Shown: positions 26,182 to 34,343 of the stretch, one piece after another | Numbering within the stretch: the stretch's first letter is position 1 | How the letters are laid out: each line of letters begins with the position of its first letter | Source: an uncultured Erythrobacter sp. | GTDB taxonomy: Bacteria > Pseudomonadota > Alphaproteobacteria > Sphingomonadales > Sphingomonadaceae | Length of the DNA: 64,000 nucleotides | Reading direction: 5' to 3' | NCBI RefSeq assembly: GCF_947502395.1 | Contig: NZ_CANMZM010000002.1 | Location: 248,001-312,000, forward strand | Made by a program: the position numbers and the translations under genes | The notes under the pieces: model-generated | Seen by the model: the letters and a program-made list of their open reading frames with translations, nothing else | What the model was told of the DNA's origin: nothing | Database searches by the model: none

Positions 26182-26994
26182 TCAATCTGTTGAGAGCGTC
26201 TTGCGGTACAAATGCCATGTCGCGTGCCCCAATACTGGGAGCACAACAAGCAATCCCAGAAAGGCCGGGACCATGGCGATGAACAGCAGCACCGCGATGA
26301 TGAAGGCCCACGCCAAGAGCACCGTAAGATTGGCCCGAAATGCGGCAAGGCTGGTGATGATAGCGGTAAGAAAGTCAACCTCGCGATCGATCAGCATCGG
26401 CAGGCTGAAGAGCGTCACCGCGTAAAAGGCCAAGGCCATCACTCCGCCCACCAGACTTCCCAATGCCAGCATGATCAGTCCGGGCCGAGTGACGAGAAAC
26501 TCCAGCGATTCCGATCCTGCGCCCGATTCGACAATCGCAATCGAAAAGATCACATGAGCAACGATCAGCCAAAAACCGAAAGCCACAAAGATGATCACCC
26601 CCATACTGAGGATTTGCTCATCGCCCCGCCCTCGCACTGCGCCAAGGATGGCAGGCCAGCTCATCGCAAGTCCTTGCTCGCGTCGGCGGCTGACTTCATA
26701 AAGACCAACGGCTGTAAATGGAGCGATTAGTGGAAATCCTGCTGCTGCGGGTATCGCCCAAGTCAATTCACCTCTTGCGACCAGCAGATAGGTGAGCGCA
26801 AGCCCGCCCAAGGCGAAGATGCTCGCGAAGAAGAGGCCGAAAGCCGGCGCAGATCGAAAATCACTCCAGCCAGATGCCAGAGCTTGCTTCAAATCTGCCC
26901 CGGTTAAACTGCCCGGCGCATTGGCTTGATCCTCGATCGTACCGTTAGCCAAATGTCCACCCTCCTGGGCAGCCCCCTGATAGAGCTGCCCCAT
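26182..26994 (-). CDS. DUF2189 integral membrane protein
   Basis: A 270-residue inner-membrane protein with six hydrophobic segments. ADLKQALASGWSDFRSAP near residue 30 and GFPLIAPFTAVGLYEVSRRR near 90 match the DUF2189 family pattern. Function is unknown. In several alphaproteobacteria such genes occur near respiratory loci, which is also the case here. ATG 26994 has no clear ribosome binding site and lies 8 nt past the ompW stop; a GTG at 27027 would overlap ompW. Co-transcription with ompW is plausible. Confidence 0.75.
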   Translation of the reverse strand: MGQLYQGAAQEGGHLANGTIEDQANAPGSLTGADLKQALASGWSDFRSAPAFGLFFASIFALGGLALTYLLVARGELTWAIPAAAGFPLIAPFTAVGLYEVSRRREQGLAMSWPAILGAVRGRGDEQILSMGVIIFVAFGFWLIVAHVIFSIAIVESGAGSESLEFLVTRPGLIMLALGSLVGGVMALAFYAVTLFSLPMLIDREVDFLTAIITSLAAFRANLTVLLAWAFIIAVLLFIAMVPAFLGLLVVLPVLGHATWHLYRKTLSTD

Positions 26995-27001
26995 AACAGC
27001 G

Positions 27002-27679
27002 TCAGAAGCGGTAAGACACTCCCGCACTCAAGACCCACGGGTCCAGATCGTGATCATTGGAGATCACAACGGTGTCACCCACAAACCAGCTTGCGGTCGT
27101 ACCAATGAAGTAGCGCTTTGCATCGAAGCTTACACCAAAACCGTCTTCGCCCACAGGAACGTCGAGACCGGCCTGAAGCACAAACCCGAACTCATCGGAC
27201 AGCGTCGTGTCGGTGACGCCTAGCGGAATGGTTCCGGCAGCGCCGTCATCGACATCGAGCCAGATGAAATAGGCGACGCCAGCCCCTACATAAGGTTTCA
27301 CACCGCCGAGATCGAAATGCGCTTTGCCGGTCACGGTTGCCGGGAGCAGGAGTCCATCAGAGACCAATTCGGTTCCAACCGGGAGGCCTGCAGTCGCGTC
27401 GACATCGTGCTGTGTCACACCAGCGATGGTTTCAATCGAGAAATTCTCGGTGAAGAAATACTCGACCGCAACGGTTGGTACGTAATTGTCGCTCGCTCTG
27501 GTTTCGAGTCCAGCCGTCACCCCAACGAGATCAACATTGACCTCATCGATATTGCCATCGGGCAGCACTGCGGTGGCGAGCACCTTAACTTGAATTTCTC
27601 CGGCTTCGTCCTGAGCCAAAGCAGGAGTGGCAAGCATCGCCATTGCAGCAGTTCCGGCACAAAGTAGTGTCTTGTTCAT
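27002..27679 (-). CDS. OmpW-family outer-membrane protein
   Basis: A 225-residue protein with signal peptide (MNKTLLCAGTAAMAMLATPA, cut near ALAQ) and an eight-stranded barrel. VKVLATAVLPDGNIDEVNVD, YFFTENFSIETIAG and VKPYVGAGVAYFIW are OmpW hallmarks, and the chain ends in Phe (SAGVSYRF). OmpW proteins form narrow hydrophobic channels and in several species respond to oxygen or oxidative stress. The divergent gene is a FixK/FNR-type regulator, and the FNR box at 27906-27919 lies about 230 bp upstream, so control by low oxygen is possible but distance is long. Confidence 0.88.
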   Translation of the reverse strand: MNKTLLCAGTAAMAMLATPALAQDEAGEIQVKVLATAVLPDGNIDEVNVDLVGVTAGLETRASDNYVPTVAVEYFFTENFSIETIAGVTQHDVDATAGLPVGTELVSDGLLLPATVTGKAHFDLGGVKPYVGAGVAYFIWLDVDDGAAGTIPLGVTDTTLSDEFGFVLQAGLDVPVGEDGFGVSFDAKRYFIGTTASWFVGDTVVISNDHDLDPWVLSAGVSYRF

Positions 27680-27682
27680 TAC

Positions 27683-27980
27683 ATCAAATCCTTGATTAGC
27701 CTAGAAAAGCGAGATTGACTGAGCTCGACAACAACAATTTTACGTTCGTTTGTCGTCAGCCAGATGGGTTACCACCCGGCCTAAACCAGCATGCTTTCGC
27801 GCTCATTTCATCGTGGCTCTGTTCCCATGAGCAGCAGTGGCCACCCGATGCGGCCCAGGATGTTTGCTGCTGTTGCTCAAATGACCCCCGTTCGATTCGC
27901 TCGCATTGATTCAGATCAATGTACGGATGCGATTTTTCGCGAAAATGGGTGAGCATGGACACAAGAAAGACACCCGAGAG
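27683..27980. other. Divergent regulatory region between ompW and the FixK-like gene
   Basis: About 300 bp without a convincing gene. It holds the FNR box at 27906-27919 and, close to the ompW start, an ATCAA-N4-TTGAT palindrome (27683-27696) whose arms are in reverse order to an FNR site. Candidate starts for the regulator at 27927 and 27945 fall before the predicted transcription start. Confidence 0.5.
27906..27919 (+). promoter_or_regulatory. FNR/FixK box upstream of the FixK-like regulator gene
   Basis: TTGATTCAGATCAA is a perfect TTGAT-N4-ATCAA site. If it is centred at -41.5 for the plus-strand gene, transcription starts near 27954, which places the ATG at 27981 in the leader. This suggests autoregulation or control by another FNR-type protein. 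Confidence 0.85.
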
Positions 27981-28679
27981 ATGACATTTCCCGATTTGTT
28001 TGAACGCTTTTCGTCGGAAATCCTGCCGCTTGGCTGTGCAGACGCGACCCATTTGCGATTTCAGTCGATCGCTCGGTTCGCGAGTGCGCGGGCAGGCGAT
28101 GCGCCATTTATCGTGAATGATCGGGATCAAATCGTCTTTATCGCAAAAGGAAGTTCAAAGCTGGTCGCCGAAGCCTCGCAAGAGCGCGAGCAAGTTGTAG
28201 CGTTCCATTTTGTCGGCGATCTGGTCTTGGTCCCCGCGCGCGGTGCGCATGCCTACACCTTGTATGCGCTTGATAACTGCGACCTGATCTTCTTTCAGTC
28301 GGATGAGTTCTTTAAGCTTGCACGGTATGAAACCGGCATGATTGATGAGGCTTTGGAACGGGCCATGCTTGCCCTTGCTCGCAGCCGTGAGAAAGCCGTC
28401 GCCTTAGGACGCAAATCCGCACAAGAACGTCTTGCCAGCTTCTTCTTGAACATGGCGGAACGCATCGGCTCAAAGCACGAAGAGGGCTGGGTCATGCAGT
28501 TGCCGATGTCGCGCAGTGACATTGCCGACAGCCTTGGGCTGACGATTGAAACGGTAAGCCGTCAACTCAGCGAACTACGCGATGCCGGGCTTTTGACGAC
28601 GCAAGGGCGCTCTCAAGTGCACCTTCTCGATTGGGATGGCCTGGCCTCACGCGCAGGCCACCTTGTTCCTGCTGAATAG
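27981..28679 (+). CDS. Crp/Fnr-family regulator, FixK/FnrL-like
   Basis: A 232-residue transcription factor: cyclic-nucleotide-binding-like sensor domain (~10-120), a long dimer helix (~125-150) and a winged HTH with MSRSDIADSLGLTIETVSRQ. The ETVSR recognition helix is of the FNR type, which reads TTGAT half sites. Only one Cys (GCADATH) is near the N-terminus plus one at DNCDL, so the FNR [4Fe-4S] Cys pattern is missing; the protein resembles FixK. The frame is open from 27906, but the FNR box lies there, so ATG 27981 was chosen (ORF start moved by promoter geometry). It sits directly upstream of ccoN and probably controls ccoN and hemN. Confidence 0.85.
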   Translation: MTFPDLFERFSSEILPLGCADATHLRFQSIARFASARAGDAPFIVNDRDQIVFIAKGSSKLVAEASQEREQVVAFHFVGDLVLVPARGAHAYTLYALDNCDLIFFQSDEFFKLARYETGMIDEALERAMLALARSREKAVALGRKSAQERLASFFLNMAERIGSKHEEGWVMQLPMSRSDIADSLGLTIETVSRQLSELRDAGLLTTQGRSQVHLLDWDGLASRAGHLVPAE

Positions 28680-28692
28680 ATTTTTCTGGAAT

Positions 28693-28706
28693 TTGATCTG
28701 AATCAA
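28693..28706 (+). promoter_or_regulatory. FNR/FixK box of the cco operon
   Basis: TTGATCTGAATCAA is a perfect site centred at 28699.5. A start 41.5 nt downstream falls near 28741, leaving a ~24-nt leader before ccoN ATG 28765. The flanking sequence closely resembles the hemN promoter at 36860. Confidence 0.9.
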
Positions 28707-28764
28707 ACACTCCGCTTGGGGCCGGCTCTAATGCCTGTGCAAGCGATACGAAGGGATCGGGATT

Positions 28765-30441
28765 ATGGAAGCTGTCGTTGGCCGTGCCGGCCTTTGGTTT
28801 TTGCTCGCATTGGCCGCGCTTGCGGCAATGATCGGGGCACAGGATGTAGGCTTTGCAGTTCATGCTCTGATTGTTGGCATGGTGGCCTTTGGACTGGCGG
28901 TTTTTACCGCGGTGCGATTTGATCCACTCGCCAAGGCGCAGAGCATCTTCAAAATGCCCCCCGGCGACAGCCGTTATGACGACGATGTTGTTCGCTGGGG
29001 TGTGATTGCGACAATGTTCTGGGGTCTGGCTGGCCTTTTGGCCGGCGTGTTTATTGCTGCTCAGCTCGCATTCCCTTGGCTCAATTTCGAACCCTACCTC
29101 AATTTCGGCCGTGTCCGCCCGCTGCATACCAGTGCAGTGATTTTTGCCTTTGGCGGCAACGCGCTGCTGGCAACGAGCTTCTACGTAGTTCAGCGCACTT
29201 GCCGAACGACGCTGGCCCTTCCCGGCCTCGCTCGCTTTGTGTTCTGGGGATACCAGCTTTTCATCGTGCTCGCGGCAACCGGCTATCTGCTTGGGGTCAC
29301 CCAGTCGAAAGAATATGCTGAGCCTGAATGGTATGTCGACCTCTGGCTAACCGTGGTCTGGGTTGCCTATCTGGTGGTGTTCGTCGCCACGATCCTTCGG
29401 CGCCGCGAACCGCATATCTATGTCGCCAACTGGTTCTTCCTCGCCTTCATCGTCACCGTGGCGATGCTGCACGTAGTCAACAACCTGTCGCTTCCGGTCA
29501 GCCTATTGGGATCACGCAGCTACTCTGCCTTTGCCGGAGTTCAGGACGCTCTGACCCAGTGGTGGTACGGCCACAATGCGGTTGGGTTCTTCCTCACTGC
29601 AGGGTTCCTGGCGATGATGTATTACTTCGTGCCGAAACAGGCAGGGCGGCCAGTGTACTCTTATCGCCTGTCGATCATCCACTTCTGGTCGCTGATCTTT
29701 CTCTACATCTGGGCGGGTCCGCACCACCTTCACTACACCGCTCTGCCGGACTGGGCGCAGACGCTCGGCATGGTGTTCTCGATCATGCTTTGGATGCCCA
29801 GCTGGGGCGGTATGATCAACGGCCTGATGACACTCAACGGCGCATGGGACAAGATCCGCACCGATCCGATCATTCGCATGATGGTCCTGGCGCTCGCCTT
29901 CTACGGAATGAGCACCTTTGAAGGCCCGATGATGTCGATCAAGGCGGTGAACTCGCTGTCGCACTATACCGATTGGACCATCGGACATGTTCACTCCGGC
30001 GCGCTCGGTTGGAATGGCATGATCACCTTTGCCTGTGTCTACTTCCTCGTGCCGCGGCTCTGGAAGAAAGAGCGCATGTATTCGCTGCGGATGATCAACT
30101 GGCACTTCTGGCTCGCGACGCTCGGCATCGTTTTCTACGCCGCCAGCATGTGGGTCGCCGGGATCACCCAAGGCCTGATGTGGCGCGAATATGGTGCGGA
30201 CGGATATCTGGTGAACAGTTTCATCGACACCGTCGTCGCGCTTCATCCGATGTATCTGATGCGGGCCTTTGGTGGGCTGCTGTACCTCTCAGGCGCCCTC
30301 ATCATGACCTACAACATCTGGATGACGATTGCTGGCAAGCAACGCGTGGAGGCACCGATGGATGATGCCGATTACGATGAAATCGCCGACCGGCCAATCG
30401 TCACCGGACCCCGCGGGGCCCAACCAGAGCCAGCCGAATAA
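28765..30441 (+). CDS. ccoN: cbb3-type cytochrome c oxidase subunit I
   Basis: The 558-residue catalytic subunit of the high-affinity cbb3 oxidase. It has about 14 spans: two extra N-terminal helices, then a 12-helix heme-copper core. Characteristic runs are [20 protein letters not shown] (with the low-spin heme His), [20 protein letters not shown] (CuB His and cross-linked Tyr region), [13 protein letters not shown] and [13 protein letters not shown]. It reduces O2 to water and pumps protons in the inner membrane. It is first in the ccoNOQPGHIS operon and is preceded by a perfect FNR box. The tail after residue ~525 is hydrophilic and acidic. Confidence 0.96.
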   Translation: MEAVVGRAGLWFLLALAALAAMIGAQDVGFAVHALIVGMVAFGLAVFTAVRFDPLAKAQSIFKMPPGDSRYDDDVVRWGVIATMFWGLAGLLAGVFIAAQLAFPWLNFEPYLNFGRVRPLHTSAVIFAFGGNALLATSFYVVQRTCRTTLALPGLARFVFWGYQLFIVLAATGYLLGVTQSKEYAEPEWYVDLWLTVVWVAYLVVFVATILRRREPHIYVANWFFLAFIVTVAMLHVVNNLSLPVSLLGSRSYSAFAGVQDALTQWWYGHNAVGFFLTAGFLAMMYYFVPKQAGRPVYSYRLSIIHFWSLIFLYIWAGPHHLHYTALPDWAQTLGMVFSIMLWMPSWGGMINGLMTLNGAWDKIRTDPIIRMMVLALAFYGMSTFEGPMMSIKAVNSLSHYTDWTIGHVHSGALGWNGMITFACVYFLVPRLWKKERMYSLRMINWHFWLATLGIVFYAASMWVAGITQGLMWREYGADGYLVNSFIDTVVALHPMYLMRAFGGLLYLSGALIMTYNIWMTIAGKQRVEAPMDDADYDEIADRPIVTGPRGAQPEPAE

Positions 30442-30467
30442 AGCGCGCGCGAAAGGGATAATCAATT

Positions 30468-31244
30468 ATGACTGACACTTCTCCAAACGCGCCGGACCAA
30501 GGCGTTTTCGAAGGGCACAAGCGGCTCGAGAAAAACATCACACTGCTTGCCATCGCGACCTTTGTCACAGTAGCAATCGGCGGACTCGTTCAGATCACTC
30601 CGTTGTTCTATCTTGAGAACACGATCGAGGAGGTGGACGGCATGCGTCCCTACACCCCACTCGAGCTGGCTGGGCGCGACATCTACATACGTGAAGGGTG
30701 CTACACCTGTCACAGCCAGATGATCCGCCCATTCCGCGATGAGGTGGAGCGTTACGGTCACTACAGCCTTGCTGCGGAAAGCATGTTCGATCACCCTTTC
30801 CAATGGGGCTCCAAGCGTACCGGACCTGACCTGGCACGTGTGGGCGGTCGCTATTCGGATGAATGGCACGTCCAACACCTTAAGGACCCGCAAAGCGTGG
30901 TGCCGCAGAGCATTATGCCGAGCTATCGGTTCCTTTCCGAAACGCCTATCCAGATTGCGGATGTCTCTGCCAATCTGACCGCGCTTTCCCGCGTTGGGGT
31001 GCCTTACAGCGACACCGATATCGAGCAGGCCGAGAACGATATGTTCGCGCAAGCTGACCCAGAACTTGATCCCGGCGATCTGGCAGAACGCTATCCCAAG
31101 GCGCAGATCCGCGATTACGACGGCGATCCATCGCGGGTGACGGAGATGGATGCGCTGGTCGCTTACCTCCAAATGCTTGGCACATTGGTCGATGTCGACA
31201 GTGCAGCGGCACAGGCTGAACTTGCAGAGGAGCTGGGTCGATGA
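30468..31244 (+). CDS. ccoO: cbb3-type cytochrome c oxidase subunit II (monoheme)
   Basis: A 258-residue membrane-anchored cytochrome c. One N-terminal span ([20 protein letters not shown]) precedes a periplasmic heme domain with CYTCH (Cys78, Cys81, His82) and the family sequence [17 protein letters not shown]. The axial Met is likely in SIMPSYRF near residue 150. It passes electrons from CcoP to CcoN. It starts 26 nt after ccoN with AAGGGATAA upstream and ends in an ATGA overlap with ccoQ. Confidence 0.95.
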   Translation: MTDTSPNAPDQGVFEGHKRLEKNITLLAIATFVTVAIGGLVQITPLFYLENTIEEVDGMRPYTPLELAGRDIYIREGCYTCHSQMIRPFRDEVERYGHYSLAAESMFDHPFQWGSKRTGPDLARVGGRYSDEWHVQHLKDPQSVVPQSIMPSYRFLSETPIQIADVSANLTALSRVGVPYSDTDIEQAENDMFAQADPELDPGDLAERYPKAQIRDYDGDPSRVTEMDALVAYLQMLGTLVDVDSAAAQAELAEELGR

Positions 31245-31405
31245 GCAGCTTCTACGACACATTTCGCCATTTTGCCGACAGTTATGGGCTGGTGATGATC
31301 TTCGGTCTCTACCTGCTGCTGTGCGGCTGGCACTTCCTTCCCCGTTCGCGCGCAGGTGTCGAACAGGCCAAGAATTCAATTTTCCGGGATGACGAACATG
31401 GCTGA
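31241..31405 (+). CDS. ccoQ: cbb3-type oxidase small subunit CcoQ
   Basis: A 54-residue single-span protein: [20 protein letters not shown] opens it, then [17 protein letters not shown] and a short acidic tail FRDDEHG. Its size, single hydrophobic helix and place between ccoO and ccoP are those of CcoQ/FixQ, which stabilises the oxidase. It overlaps ccoO by ATGA and ccoP by 8 nt, so translation is coupled on both sides. Confidence 0.85.
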   Translation: MSSFYDTFRHFADSYGLVMIFGLYLLLCGWHFLPRSRAGVEQAKNSIFRDDEHG

Positions 31406-32354
31406 TAACAAACGCATTGATGAGCCAACCGGCACAGAGTTTGTCGGTCATGAATGGGACGGGATTGAAGAACTCAACACCCCTCTGCCGCGTTGGTGGC
31501 TGTGGACTTTCTACGCGACCATAGCCTGGGCCCTCGTCTATGTGGTGATGTATCCCGCATGGCCATTGGTCAGCAAGGCGACCGAGGGTGTGCTTGGCTG
31601 GTCAAGCCGGGGGGAGCTTGCCCAGGAATTGCGCGATGCACAGCTTGCGCGGGCCGAGACTTTTGAGCTGATCGCAGCAACCGACCTGACCGAACTTTCC
31701 AGCAATCCTGAGCTTATGGGGCAGGCGATCTCCGGCGGTGCGGCCGCATTCAAACAGCACTGCGTGCAATGCCACGGCGCAGGCGCGGCGGGTTATGCCG
31801 AGTATGGCTATCCCAACCTCAATGATGACGATTGGCTGTGGGGCGGTGAGCTTTCCGAGATCGAGTTCACGCTCACCCACGGCATACGTTGGGAAGGATC
31901 GGATCAAACCCGGTTTAACATGATGCCCGCCTATGGCGACTTTATGAACGCTGGCGAGATTGACGCACTGACAGCCCACGCCCTCTCCTTGAGCGGGAAG
32001 GCACAAAGCAGTGCGCAAGGGGCTCAGCTCTACGATCAGAACTGCGCCGCCTGTCATATGGCAGATGGCTCGGGCAGCCAAGAGCTGGGTGCACCGGCAC
32101 TGAACGATGCGATCTGGCTCTATGGCGATGATCCGGCACAGGTGCGCGCGCAGATCGCTCAGCCGCGCCACGGTGTAATGCCAGGGTGGAGCGACAAGCT
32201 TGACCCGGTCACGATCCGTATGCTCGCCGCATACATCCACTCTCGCGGTGGTGGCGAAGCGACGATTGAGGAGCCTTCAGACGCCGAGCCTATCGCAAGT
32301 GAGTCCGTTCAGGCAGCGGCCGCTGACAAGGCGGAGGCTGATGAGCGTCTCTGA
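31398..32354 (+). CDS. ccoP: cbb3-type cytochrome c oxidase subunit III (diheme)
   Basis: A 318-residue diheme cytochrome c. The N-terminus has the CcoP sequence HEWDGIEELNTPLPRWWLW and one membrane span (~33-55). Two heme sites follow: CVQCH (Cys122-His126) and CAACH (Cys216-His220). It collects electrons from soluble cytochromes for CcoO. The frame is open upstream to 31356, but MADNKRID at 31398 fits other CcoP starts and has GGGA about 8 nt before. An unusual Ala/Glu-rich tail of some 30 residues follows the second heme domain. The stop overlaps ccoG by 14 nt. Confidence 0.95.
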   Translation: MADNKRIDEPTGTEFVGHEWDGIEELNTPLPRWWLWTFYATIAWALVYVVMYPAWPLVSKATEGVLGWSSRGELAQELRDAQLARAETFELIAATDLTELSSNPELMGQAISGGAAAFKQHCVQCHGAGAAGYAEYGYPNLNDDDWLWGGELSEIEFTLTHGIRWEGSDQTRFNMMPAYGDFMNAGEIDALTAHALSLSGKAQSSAQGAQLYDQNCAACHMADGSGSQELGAPALNDAIWLYGDDPAQVRAQIAQPRHGVMPGWSDKLDPVTIRMLAAYIHSRGGGEATIEEPSDAEPIASESVQAAAADKAEADERL

Positions 32355-33891
32355 GGGCCTTGATAGCTCTCAGGGAGCAGCACCAAAACGCGATTGGGGC
32401 GGAGCGGTCGAAAGTCTCGCTCCGGACCCCGTCGCGGCAAAGCGCTTGGCCGATCCCAAGCGGCCTCCGCCTTCGCTCTATGAAAAACGCAAGGCGGTAC
32501 ACAACAAGCGTATCGATGGGCCGTTCCGTCGTTTCAAATGGCTGGTGATGCTCGTCACTCTGGGGATCTATTACGTTACCCCTTGGATTCGCTGGGATCG
32601 CGGGCCCTATGCTCCTGATCAAGCGGTGCTGATCGATCTGGCGAACCGCCGCTTCTACATGTTCAATATAGAGATCTGGCCGCACGAGTTTTACTTTGTG
32701 GCGGGGCTTCTCATCATGGCGGGGATCGGGCTTTTCCTTGTCACCAGCGCGGTAGGCCGCGCGTGGTGTGGCTATGCCTGTCCACAAACGGTGTGGACCG
32801 ATGTGTTTCAGCATGTCGACCGTTTCTTCGATGGTGACCGCAATGCGCGCATCCGCCTCGACAAGGCACCGTGGCGCGCCTCCAAGACCGCCCGCCGCCT
32901 TGGCAAGTGGGCGGTTTATCTGTTCATCGCTTTTTGGACCGGCGGTGCATGGATCATGTACTTCGCCGATGCGCCCACGCTCACCTACCAATTCTGGCGC
33001 GGAGAAGCGGCTCCTGTTGCCTATATGACGGTCGCCGTTCTTACAGGCACCACCTTCTGGCTCGGCGGTTTCATGCGCGAGCAGGTCTGCATCTACATGT
33101 GCCCTTGGCCGCGCATTCAGGCGGCGATGCTCGATGAGAAATCGCTGATCGTCACCTATAAGGATTGGCGCGGAGAGAAGCGCGGCAGCGTCAAGAAAGC
33201 CGCCAAGAACCCCGAGGAATACGGCGATTGCGTCGATTGCCTCCAATGCGTTGCGGTGTGCCCGACCGGTGTCGACATTCGCGAGGGCCAGCAGATCGGC
33301 TGCATCACCTGCGCTTTGTGCATAGACGCGTGCGACAAGGTGATGAAAGACATTGGTCGTCCGCGCGGGCTGATCGATTATGCGACGCTTGAGCAGTGCG
33401 AGAAGGAGGCCGCTGGCGCTCCGCCTCAGCCCGCTTGGAAAGCGCTGATGCGTCCGCGCACCTTTATCTATGGCGGGATTTGGGGTGCGATTGGACTTGC
33501 CATGCTGTTCGCATTGGGAGCCCGAAGCCACACCGATCTCACCGTATCCCCTGACCGCAATCCACCCTTCATGCTGTTGAAGGATGGCTCCGTGCGTAAC
33601 GCCTACACGCTGCGACTGCGCAATATGGAAGCGCGGCCTCGCGATATGGAAATTGCGCTTCAAGGCCTTCCAGCCGGTGCATTGATGTGGACCGACCGGA
33701 TTGCCTTTGAGGATGCGTCGAGCAGCCAGGTAATCCGCGTCGATGCCGATGCAACCCGTTTGGTGAAGGCCTATGTCGTTTTGCCCGAAGGCAGCGCAAC
33801 AGGGAATTTCACCTTCACGCTCACTTCGCTGGATGAGCAACGCGAAAGCGATAGCGAAGAGACCAGTTTCACAGGACCAGGAGACATTTAA
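32341..33891 (+). CDS. ccoG: Cytochrome c oxidase accessory protein CcoG
   Basis: A 516-residue polyferredoxin-type membrane protein. It has about five spans; the early motifs WCGYACPQTVWTDVF and CMYMCPWPR-like (CIYMCPWPRIQAAM) carry conserved Cys, and two 4Fe-4S groups follow, CVDCLQCVAVCP (from Cys297) and GCITCALCIDACD (from Cys321). The C-terminal periplasmic domain (~385-516) is Ig-like. CcoG is a cupric reductase that supplies Cu(I) for the CcoN binuclear centre. The frame extends upstream into ccoP; ATG 32341 starts the known family N-terminus. It ends one nt into ccoH. Confidence 0.93.
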   Translation: MSVSEGLDSSQGAAPKRDWGGAVESLAPDPVAAKRLADPKRPPPSLYEKRKAVHNKRIDGPFRRFKWLVMLVTLGIYYVTPWIRWDRGPYAPDQAVLIDLANRRFYMFNIEIWPHEFYFVAGLLIMAGIGLFLVTSAVGRAWCGYACPQTVWTDVFQHVDRFFDGDRNARIRLDKAPWRASKTARRLGKWAVYLFIAFWTGGAWIMYFADAPTLTYQFWRGEAAPVAYMTVAVLTGTTFWLGGFMREQVCIYMCPWPRIQAAMLDEKSLIVTYKDWRGEKRGSVKKAAKNPEEYGDCVDCLQCVAVCPTGVDIREGQQIGCITCALCIDACDKVMKDIGRPRGLIDYATLEQCEKEAAGAPPQPAWKALMRPRTFIYGGIWGAIGLAMLFALGARSHTDLTVSPDRNPPFMLLKDGSVRNAYTLRLRNMEARPRDMEIALQGLPAGALMWTDRIAFEDASSSQVIRVDADATRLVKAYVVLPEGSATGNFTFTLTSLDEQRESDSEETSFTGPGDI

Positions 33892-34343
33892 TGGCGGTTC
33901 AAAGACGCCCTTTCACCGGTAAGCATATGGCCGCCATTCTTGTGGTTGGCTTTGGCGTGGTGGCTGCTGTGAATTTCTTCATGGCCAGTCATGCTGTGGG
34001 AGGGTTTCACGGGATCGTGGTCGAAAACTCCTACGTCGCGAGCCAAAAGTTCAATGGCTATCTCGAACAAGCCGAAGCGTCGCGGGCCCTGGGATGGGAA
34101 GCGAATGCCGCGCGCGATGAGGCGGGCCATGTGGTCCTCACCACGTCTGACGTGCCTGAGGGCGCTTTGATCACTGCCAAGCTACGCCGCCCGATTGGCG
34201 AACAAGAGTTTGCTGAACTGACATTCGGCCTTACCGCCAATGGACAATATCGTTCGAGCGAACCGGTCACCGATGGTCGCTGGACCATGCGCCTCACGAT
34301 CACCGCGGGCCAAAACACATGGGTCGAGGAAAGCGAACTTTAG
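33891..34343 (+). CDS. ccoH: FixH/CcoH family protein
   Basis: A 150-residue protein with one N-terminal span (MAAILVVGFGVVAAVNFFMA) and a periplasmic beta domain beginning VVENSYVASQKFN, the FixH signature. It is needed for cbb3 assembly and stability. Starts at ATG 33891 with CAGGAGA seven nt upstream; its stop TAG abuts the ATG of ccoI. No metal-binding residues stand out. Confidence 0.9.
   Translation: MAVQRRPFTGKHMAAILVVGFGVVAAVNFFMASHAVGGFHGIVVENSYVASQKFNGYLEQAEASRALGWEANAARDEAGHVVLTTSDVPEGALITAKLRRPIGEQEFAELTFGLTANGQYRSSEPVTDGRWTMRLTITAGQNTWVEESEL

Noticed and set aside
27683..27696. ATCAA-N4-TTGAT palindrome next to the ompW start
   Set aside because: The arms are in the reverse order of an FNR site and include the ompW ribosome binding region; likely chance.
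27981..28679. Oxygen-sensing FNR with an N-terminal Fe-S cluster
   Set aside because: Only one Cys near the N-terminus; the CxxC-type set is missing, so FixK-like was preferred.
32290..33840. Long open frame antisense to ccoG
   Set aside because: Codon pattern follows ccoG in the opposite frame; no domain, start signal or context supports it.
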